54,928 bases of DNA, from assembly GCA_964654945.1 (NCBI GenBank), contig CAZZLN010000007.1:1-54928 (forward strand), in the 5' to 3' direction. The number at the start of each line of letters is the position of its first letter. The first letter of the stretch is position 1. The notes beneath the pieces were generated by a model, which saw nothing but the letters and a program-made list of their open reading frames with translations, was not told where the DNA came from and searched no databases. The translations under genes were made by a program, and so were the position numbers. Shown here one piece after another: positions 54,365 to 54,928 of this stretch. This DNA comes from HGM11788 sp964654945. Lineage in GTDB: Bacteria; Bacillota; Clostridia; Lachnospirales; CAG-274.

Positions 54365-54892
54365 ATGGAAGTCTTATATAGGTTGCGTTTCGAATGGAAT
54401 ATATTTTATAATTTTATAGTTTTCTTTATAATTTTTATTATTATAGAGATAATAGCTATAATAGTTATGAGTAAAAATAAAAATGAAGAAGACTTGGAAT
54501 TTTCTAAAATACCTAAAATTGGTAAAATTTTTCCATCTCGAAACATAAGAAAAGAGAGGGCAATATTTGCTTGCATATTTACTATTATATTATTTTGTTT
54601 ATTTTTAGTGAATACAGGAAGAAAAATTCTATATGTTTACAATAATTATTATAATAACAATTTTAATATTGTTGAAGGAGAAGTTGAGCAATTTGTTACA
54701 AATTTAACTTCAAATAAATCTGAACGGTTTAAAATTAATAATATAGAGTTTGAATATTCTGATAATACATATTGTGGTTATAACAAAATTAGGGATAAGG
54801 GAGGCGTTATTATGGGTAATGGACAAATGTTAAAAATTGGATATATTAACTATAATTCAGAAAGAATAATTGTTAGTATTGAACAAAGATAG
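54365..54892 (+). CDS. Membrane protein, candidate immunity protein of RHS tip 2
   Basis: ATG 54365 follows GGTGA, 14 bp behind the RHS stop. 175 residues: two membrane helices (about 12-36 and 66-86), then an extracytoplasmic domain with FEYSDN, KGGVIMGNGQMLKIGYINYN and a final SIEQR. The domain is clearly related to that of the 50303 protein, with the shared block GGVI.GNGQ.LKIGYIN. The C-terminal domain of the longer relative is absent. Function as immunity is inferred from position. Confidence 0.75.
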   Translation: MEVLYRLRFEWNIFYNFIVFFIIFIIIEIIAIIVMSKNKNEEDLEFSKIPKIGKIFPSRNIRKERAIFACIFTIILFCLFLVNTGRKILYVYNNYYNNNFNIVEGEVEQFVTNLTSNKSERFKINNIEFEYSDNTYCGYNKIRDKGGVIMGNGQMLKIGYINYNSERIIVSIEQR

Positions 54893-54928
54893 TTTGGATG
54901 ATGTTAACAAGTATGGATTTAGCGGGGA
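54893..54928 (+). other. Possible start of a further cassette at the window edge
   Basis: The last 36 bases read as DDVNKYGFSG in one frame, reminiscent of RHS motifs. The window ends too soon to decide. Confidence 0.2.

Overview
The window looks like chromosomal DNA of a low-G+C, spore-forming Clostridia-type Firmicute, probably a Lachnospirales-like gut anaerobe. The evidence is strong AGGAG ribosome binding sites, TTG/GTG starts, the sporulation gene ytfJ/gerW, HemZ, a prfB-secA block and a rel-dtd-hemZ-hisS-aspS cluster. The exact taxon cannot be fixed from sequence alone. No CRISPR array, rRNA or prophage is visible; there is one tRNA (Phe).

Layout. (1) 1-4209 is an accessory island: a relic IS256-like end, then a two-gene restriction-modification system that resembles BcgI (nuclease and methylase in one chain plus a separate specificity subunit). 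It is flanked by about 130-bp imperfect direct repeats and preceded by a frameshifted XRE-type helix-turn-helix remnant. (2) 4210-15695 is one long minus-strand gene train (rnhB, yraN, pgeF, a DUF512 protein, der, plsY, gpsA, a GH43 glycosidase, a small unknown, ytfI, ytfJ, a membrane protein, guaA) behind a good sigma-A promoter. (3) 15764-19082 holds an intracellular subtilisin coupled to a tail-anchored unknown, tRNA-Phe, a SLOG protein, an alpha/beta hydrolase and a YlbF protein. (4) 19098-26545 is a late cobalamin operon (cbiA, cobT, cobU, cobS, a P-loop-less CobU-like protein, a phosphatase, cbiB, and a CobQ-CbiC fusion). Its promoter sits inside the upstream gene's terminator, leaving no room for a B12 riboswitch. 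(5) 26614-34108 carries a zinc-ribbon pseudokinase, a candidate small RNA, rnhA, a nucleotidyltransferase, an RluA synthase, prfB and secA. (6) 34479-44078 has a second copy of the IS256-like relic, a TPR membrane protein, an unlisted 46-residue gene, aspS, hisS, hemZ, a metallo-hydrolase, dtd and rel. (7) 44201-47080 is a copper operon (two CsoR operators, csoR, copA) whose last 66 codons form a CopZ domain with its own internal ribosome binding site.

(8) 47339 to the end is the most unusual part: a secreted stalk-domain protein, then two RHS/YD-repeat cassettes in tandem. Both cassettes carry an almost identical core of about 670 bp, followed by two different but related glycine-rich C-terminal tips. 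Each tip is followed by a membrane protein, and the two membrane proteins share a conserved extracytoplasmic domain. Both RHS frames lack an intact start: one is cut and frameshifted, and the other has a decayed secretion-signal end with stops and a frameshift. The arrangement fits a reservoir of silent toxin tips plus immunity genes that could recombine through the shared core, with a tip and immunity family I do not recognise.
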